Source of the DNA: Candidatus Aminicenantota bacterium
GTDB lineage: Bacteria > Acidobacteriota > Aminicenantia > UBA2199
Assembly: GCA_023137075.1 (NCBI GenBank)
Contig: JAGLQA010000421.1
Coordinates: 1 to 9,583, forward strand
Direction of reading: 5' to 3'
DNA length: 9,583 bases
The notes under the pieces are model-generated. The model searched no databases. It worked only from the letters and a program-made list of their open reading frames with translations, and was not told where the DNA came from. The position numbers and the translations under genes were made by a program. Position 1 is the stretch's first letter, and each line of letters opens with the position of its first letter. This document shows positions 6,730-9,583 of the stretch, piece by piece.

Positions 6730-8637
6730 TTACTCCTCATTCAACCTGGATTTCTTGGGAAGATTTATTGTTACTGTTGTTATATAGGGAACTTTGTATC
6801 CCGGTGGCTCTCCGTCGTCCCTGACCGGTTCACTGGTTAATTTTAATTTGCCCCCATGCGCCTCAACGGTCTCCTTTGCATCGGTAAGTCCGACCCCCGT
6901 ACCGTCTCGATCGCTTCTAAAAGCCAATTCCCCACGATTGCCGAATCCAAAAATGTAGCCACTGTCAATTTCTTCTTTCTTGATGGGAATGCCGAAATTC
7001 TCGATTGACAATTCTATTTGATCGCCGGGTTGTATTTCTCGTGCCTTGATTTTCACAAATCTATTAACTCCCGGGTAAGAATAATTCCATGCATTGTGCA
7101 GGATATTACATATTACCCGTTCGATATCGTTTGCAGATATTTCAGCTACCAGAGTGCCCGAAAATTTATGATCGATTCCGATTCCTTTCTCTAAAAATAT
7201 CGGTTTGAAGCGTTCGACATTTTCTTCCAATATTCTTCTTAAATCGGTTTTCACTAAAGAATACTTCCTCTCTTTCTGCAAACCGATGTAGCCACGAAGC
7301 GCCTCGACTTCATTTTTCATTACATCCGTCTCACTTTTCAATATCCCGGCGATATGAACCAGGTGACTGAATAGGATATTATGCAGGAATTCAATATGCC
7401 CTTCTTGGATTAAAAATCCGAGCTCATTAAATTCTGAAAAATTTATTTTTTTCAATTCATCCAACACCCACAATGCGGTATCCCTGATCGTATTATCCAA
7501 TAATAAATCACTTTCTTCCGTTTTCAAACTGTAATCGAACACATATATTATCTTTGTGAGTTTTTCTTTAAAAGTACTTATTTTTAAAGAATTTTTTTCA
7601 TCTTTTTTATAAAAGGAACCTTTTTTCTCAATTTCCACATCAATATCCGGAAGCTTATCCCTGATCACACTGAGGTTGGACATAAGCTTTTCCCCCAATT
7701 CTCTGCCCTCGGGGAGTTGCATTTTTCCGGTATTTCCAGTTTTGTGCAAAAGTTCGCCTACCTGGTGCAGCAGTTCCGAATTTCCGGCGAATTTTACGAC
7801 CGGGTGTAAAAATGTATGGATTAATTTGTTAATGTCTGTCGTTGTTTTCTCCAATCTTATCCTGGACTCTTCAAACCCAGTTTCCAACTTTTTTTCCTCG
7901 GTTACATCACGAATGGTTCCTTCCCTGCCTATCACTTTTCCATTCCTGTCTTTTATTAAGTGCACATCCATTGAAAGATAAATAATCTTACCCGTATCGA
8001 CTCTTTTTGTTCTGAAAGGGTATTTTTGTAAAGGTTCCCCTTTTTTATCGGCAGCCATTAAATCTTTAAAATAGTGCTCTTTTATTTCAGGAAAAACATG
8101 AATATATTTAACCAAATTTATACCGATAGCATCTTCCCTGTTCTTGAAGCCCAATAAATGGGCAAACCGGTCATTGCATTGGGTTAAACGTTCACGTTCA
8201 TGATTTTCATCATTTTCCGCATATTCTATATGAAAGAATCCCGTGGGCATATTTTCGAACGCTCGGACAGAGCGTAATAAGCTACTCTCCTCCATTTCTC
8301 TTACTAAACCAAAAATATTCTCTATATTATCACTCCAGCTTGTGTTAAACAATATCTTTTGTTGACCATTTATACGAACGAATAGTGTATCACTGTAAGT
8401 CCTGAACTTGTTTTCTAAAATCCTTTTTATTTGCGATTCTCTTACTGCCGGAATCTCACATAGGTCTGTAATCGAGTATTTCGATAAATCCCTTTCACTT
8501 TCTGGTATACCGAAAATCTCCCCGGCATGTTCATCGCATTCTAAGAATTGCCCATCTTTTGTTGTTTTGTAGTATCCCATCCTGAAAAACTTTGCAATCC
8601 GTTTAATTTCTTCGTTGCTAAATTCACTTCCATTCAT
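6730..8637 (-). CDS. Soluble PAS-PAS sensor histidine kinase
   Basis: A 635-residue cytoplasmic kinase with no membrane helix. The first PAS domain spans about 17-118 (YYKTTKDGQFLECDEHAGEI) and the second about 125-250, ending in a PAC motif (GREGTIRDVTEEKKLE). Residues 260-400 are an unusual long helical linker. The ATPase domain is complete: N-box around NILHNAWNYS (511-520), G1-like IENFGIPI (545-552), FGFGNRG (563-569) and DGTGVGL (578-584). The H-box is degenerate: the segment around 414-428 (EFLHNILFSHLVHI) has several His but lacks the usual H-E-x-x-T/N-P, so the phosphorylated residue is uncertain (His414, 419, 425 or 428). It is first in an operon with the receiver and membrane proteins. 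The start ATG has GAGG 7 nt upstream. The signal sensed is unknown; soluble PAS domains often read redox, gas, light or small molecules. Confidence 0.93.
   Translation of the reverse strand: MNGSEFSNEEIKRIAKFFRMGYYKTTKDGQFLECDEHAGEIFGIPESERDLSKYSITDLCEIPAVRESQIKRILENKFRTYSDTLFVRINGQQKILFNTSWSDNIENIFGLVREMEESSLLRSVRAFENMPTGFFHIEYAENDENHERERLTQCNDRFAHLLGFKNREDAIGINLVKYIHVFPEIKEHYFKDLMAADKKGEPLQKYPFRTKRVDTGKIIYLSMDVHLIKDRNGKVIGREGTIRDVTEEKKLETGFEESRIRLEKTTTDINKLIHTFLHPVVKFAGNSELLHQVGELLHKTGNTGKMQLPEGRELGEKLMSNLSVIRDKLPDIDVEIEKKGSFYKKDEKNSLKISTFKEKLTKIIYVFDYSLKTEESDLLLDNTIRDTALWVLDELKKINFSEFNELGFLIQEGHIEFLHNILFSHLVHIAGILKSETDVMKNEVEALRGYIGLQKERKYSLVKTDLRRILEENVERFKPIFLEKGIGIDHKFSGTLVAEISANDIERVICNILHNAWNYSYPGVNRFVKIKAREIQPGDQIELSIENFGIPIKKEEIDSGYIFGFGNRGELAFRSDRDGTGVGLTDAKETVEAHGGKLKLTSEPVRDDGEPPGYKVPYITTVTINLPKKSRLNEE
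6733..6738 (-). promoter_or_regulatory. Shine-Dalgarno site of the receiver gene inside the kinase gene
   Basis: GAGGAG forms the last two Glu codons of the kinase gene and lies 6 nt before the receiver ATG at 6726. It fixes the start of the receiver and couples the pair. Confidence 0.75.
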
Positions 8638-8654
8638 AAAAATTCCTCGATTAG

Positions 8655-8683
8655 AGTTTATATGAAATCTGAGCGGATTTCAA
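8655..8683 (-). promoter_or_regulatory. Probable promoter of the histidine kinase operon
   Basis: On the minus strand TTGAAA (8683-8678) and TAAACT (8660-8655) are 17 nt apart. The start would be near 8648, giving a leader of about 11 nt that barely contains the SD GAGG (8648-8645). The match is good but not perfect; an overlapping TATAAA (8662-8657) at 15 nt spacing is an alternative -10. Confidence 0.5.
8663..8682. promoter_or_regulatory. Inverted repeat in the kinase promoter spacer, candidate operator
   Basis: TGAAATC (8663-8669) and GATTTCA (8676-8682) are perfect 7-bp arms around a 6-nt centre. The repeat overlaps most of the -35 hexamer and fills most of the spacer, where a dimeric regulator could act. 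No regulator gene with a DNA-binding domain is seen in the window. Confidence 0.4.
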
Positions 8684-8796
8684 TAGAAAAAAGAAGATTC
8701 AATATAAAAACGAAATTTTTAAGGGTGATAGTAAACTGCCGGTGGCAAAATAGTATTTAAGAAGCATAATTTTCCCTCTCAAAAGCCATGTTTGCG

Positions 8797-8820
8797 CATC
8801 CCGCCCATCCGTAAATCCCA
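8797..8820 (+). repeat. Left copy of an imperfect direct repeat flanking the toxin-antitoxin module
   Basis: This 24-nt stretch starts with CATCCCG and contains CGTAAATCC. It matches 9406-9429 at 18 of 24 positions without gaps. Both copies show ATC-type motifs about 9 and 8 nt apart. The rest of 8684-8877 holds no gene I can support. Confidence 0.45.
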
Positions 8821-8841
8821 CTCTTGTGGGAAATTGAGTGG
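8816..8841. other. Two mutually exclusive short hairpins
   Basis: TCCCAC (8816-8821) pairs with GTGGGA (8826-8831) over a 4-nt loop. Alternatively CCACTC (8818-8823) pairs with GAGTGG (8836-8841). The two share CCAC. No U-run follows on either strand, so neither is a normal terminator. The role is unknown. Confidence 0.35.
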
Positions 8842-8877
8842 CTGAAGGCAATAATTAAAAAAATCCGTGTTATCAGG

Positions 8878-8906
8878 TTGACATAGACTAAAAAAACAAT
8901 TATTAT
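8878..8906 (+). promoter_or_regulatory. Strong sigma70-type promoter of the toxin-antitoxin module
   Basis: TTGACA (8878-8883) and TATTAT (8901-8906) are separated by exactly 17 nt. The start would fall near 8913, only about 13 nt before the ATG, with GGAGG (8915-8919) 6 nt before it. A weak inverted pair, AATAATT (8850-8856) and AATTATT (8898-8904), touches the -10 and might be an operator, but it is AT-rich and may be chance. Confidence 0.8.
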
Positions 8907-8925
8907 CTTTAACCGGAGGTGATTA

Positions 8926-9126
8926 ATGGAGCCGGCCTTAAATATTAGTAGAGAAGAGCTGAAAGCAATTATAAAAGAAGCAGTGCGAGAAGTCATCGAT
9001 GAATCTTCCTGGGAAATATTTCTTAAAAACCTGGCTTACGTTTCAGATAATGAGATGGAGGATATAGAAAAACAGTATGGCAAACCTGATGAAGACGTGT
9101 GTTTTTCAGAAGAGTTAACTATTTAA
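8926..9126 (+). CDS. Probable antitoxin, small acidic helical protein
   Basis: A 66-residue protein paired with the RelE/ParE-like toxin gene, whose start is 3 nt after this stop. Residues 8-27 (SREELKAIIKEAVREVIDE) look like one amphipathic helix. The C-terminal half is acidic (NEMEDIEKQYGKPDED), as expected of a segment that wraps a basic toxin. I see no ribbon-helix-helix, AbrB or helix-turn-helix pattern, so whether it represses its own promoter is open. Strong expression signals (GGAGGTGAT, consensus-like promoter) fit the rule that antitoxin is made in excess. The antitoxin call rests mainly on gene order, size and the identity of the neighbour. Confidence 0.75.
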   Translation: MEPALNISREELKAIIKEAVREVIDESSWEIFLKNLAYVSDNEMEDIEKQYGKPDEDVCFSEELTI

Positions 9127-9129
9127 AAT

Positions 9130-9393
9130 ATGCCGTGGAAAATTGATTATTCAAAAAGTGCAAAGAAATTTATCGACGAACATAAAATCACAAAAAATAT
9201 CAGGGAGTTATTAAAGAAATTAATCCTAAAAATTGGGGGAGAGGAAGTTAATATAAATATAAAAAAATTAAAAGGGAAATGGGACAGCTTCTTAAGAATT
9301 AGAAAAGGCAATATCCGCATCATATTAAAAGTACACAAAAAAGAGAAACGGATTTTTATCGAAAGAGTGGATTTTAGAGGAAACGTTTATTAA
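9130..9393 (+). CDS. RelE/ParE-superfamily toxin
   Basis: An 87-residue basic protein with the RelE/ParE layout: the N-terminal strand KIDYSKSAKKFI (4-15), a helical hairpin (about 20-38), KKLKGKWDSFLRIRKG (45-60), NIRIILKV (61-68), and the C-terminal strand with FIERVDFRGNVY (76-87). Basic residues where RelE enzymes bind RNA are kept (Lys47, Lys49, Arg58, Arg63, Arg83) along with the terminal Tyr87. Members cut mRNA on the ribosome (RelE, HigB) or poison gyrase (ParE); the sequence alone does not decide which. It has only a weak SD (AGAAGAG, about 9107-9113, far upstream), so translation is probably coupled to the antitoxin and kept lower. Confidence 0.85.
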   Translation: MPWKIDYSKSAKKFIDEHKITKNIRELLKKLILKIGGEEVNINIKKLKGKWDSFLRIRKGNIRIILKVHKKEKRIFIERVDFRGNVY

Positions 9394-9405
9394 GTAATAT
9401 TAGCT

Positions 9406-9429
9406 CATCCCGGTCATTCATAAATCCTG
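9406..9429 (+). repeat. Right copy of the imperfect direct repeat flanking the toxin-antitoxin module
   Basis: This stretch begins CATCCCGG and contains CATAAATCC, matching 8797-8820 at 18 of 24 positions. ATYC-type motifs continue at about 8-9 nt steps (9407, 9416, 9424, 9433), so it is a slightly longer copy of the same degenerate short-period element. Confidence 0.45.
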
Positions 9430-9583
9430 GGAATTCTGGTTCTGACTTTTTCGCCTTGTTTGAGGGAGTTGTGGTGTGGGAAGAGAGTAACGGCTCGCGC
9501 GGCGCATTCCTTTATTGCTTTTTACTGTTGGATAATTTCGTTGGGTTTGTCTAAAAAATTGATCAGCTTTTTGGATTTTTTCT
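9414..9583 (-). other. Interrupted minus-strand reading frame at the right edge, possible gene end or decayed gene
   Basis: Reading leftward from the edge, 19 codons (ending FLDKPNEIIQQ) run to a TAA at 9524-9522. The same frame then stays open for 35 codons (containing FPHHNSLKQGEKVRTRI) to a TGA at 9416-9414. The first part could be the C-terminus of a gene outside the window; the second may be chance coding within the short repeats. No other gene or clear terminator is seen in 9394-9583. Confidence 0.2.

Noticed and set aside
8548..8760. Plus-strand 70-codon ORF across the kinase start
   Set aside because: It overlaps the kinase N-terminus and its promoter antisense and has no SD or family resemblance.
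8757..8996. Minus-strand 79-codon ORF with hydrophobic stretches
   Set aside because: It starts inside the antitoxin gene, covers the promoter region antisense, and its hydrophobicity comes from AT-rich DNA.
9394..9460. Possible terminator after the toxin gene
   Set aside because: A T-run occurs after TTCTGAC, but no GC-rich stem of useful length precedes it.

Overview
The window is an accessory, conflict-type locus from an AT-rich bacterium. Consensus-like sigma70 promoters and good Shine-Dalgarno (SD) sites mark it as bacterial. No rRNA, tRNA or housekeeping gene is present, so I do not name a lineage. A PAS histidine kinase, an nSTAND1-WD40 protein and a toxin-antitoxin pair together suit a free-living environmental bacterium with many defence genes.

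Layout, right to left along the minus strand. A divergent intergenic region (8638-8925) carries back-to-back promoters. Leftward runs a tight three-gene unit: a soluble PAS-PAS histidine kinase (6730-8637), a stand-alone receiver protein without an output domain (6253-6726), and an unrecognised four-helix membrane protein with a long cytoplasmic helical domain (4968-6263). After a 146-bp gap with its own strong promoter comes a second unit: a previously unlisted 22-codon ORF (4753-4821), a SIR2-like/TIR fusion (3371-4753), and a very large nSTAND1 NTPase with one transmembrane helix and at least 15 WD40 blades (3367 leftward, running off the window edge). Rightward from the divergent region is a small two-gene module (8926-9393): an acidic helical protein and a RelE/ParE-fold toxin. 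Imperfect direct repeats flank it.

How it may work (inference). STAND NTPases act as sensors that oligomerise when a repeat domain binds a ligand, and TIR domains with the catalytic Glu cleave NAD+. The SIR2-TIR plus nSTAND1-WD40 pair therefore reads as effector plus sensor of an NAD-depleting abortive defence module. The histidine kinase, receiver and membrane protein on the same strand may be a regulatory arm or a second, membrane-acting output. Linking a two-component relay and a membrane protein to a SIR2-TIR/STAND pair is the part most likely to be undescribed. The link rests only on proximity and orientation.

Sequence-level points of interest: the SIR2-like domain has Ala where the NAD-binding Asn normally sits. 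The WD40 array has a strict 120-bp DNA period, a higher-order period of seven blades, and one hypervariable surface position. The 22-codon leader ORF is coupled by TAATG to the effector gene, and its own SD can fold into a hairpin.
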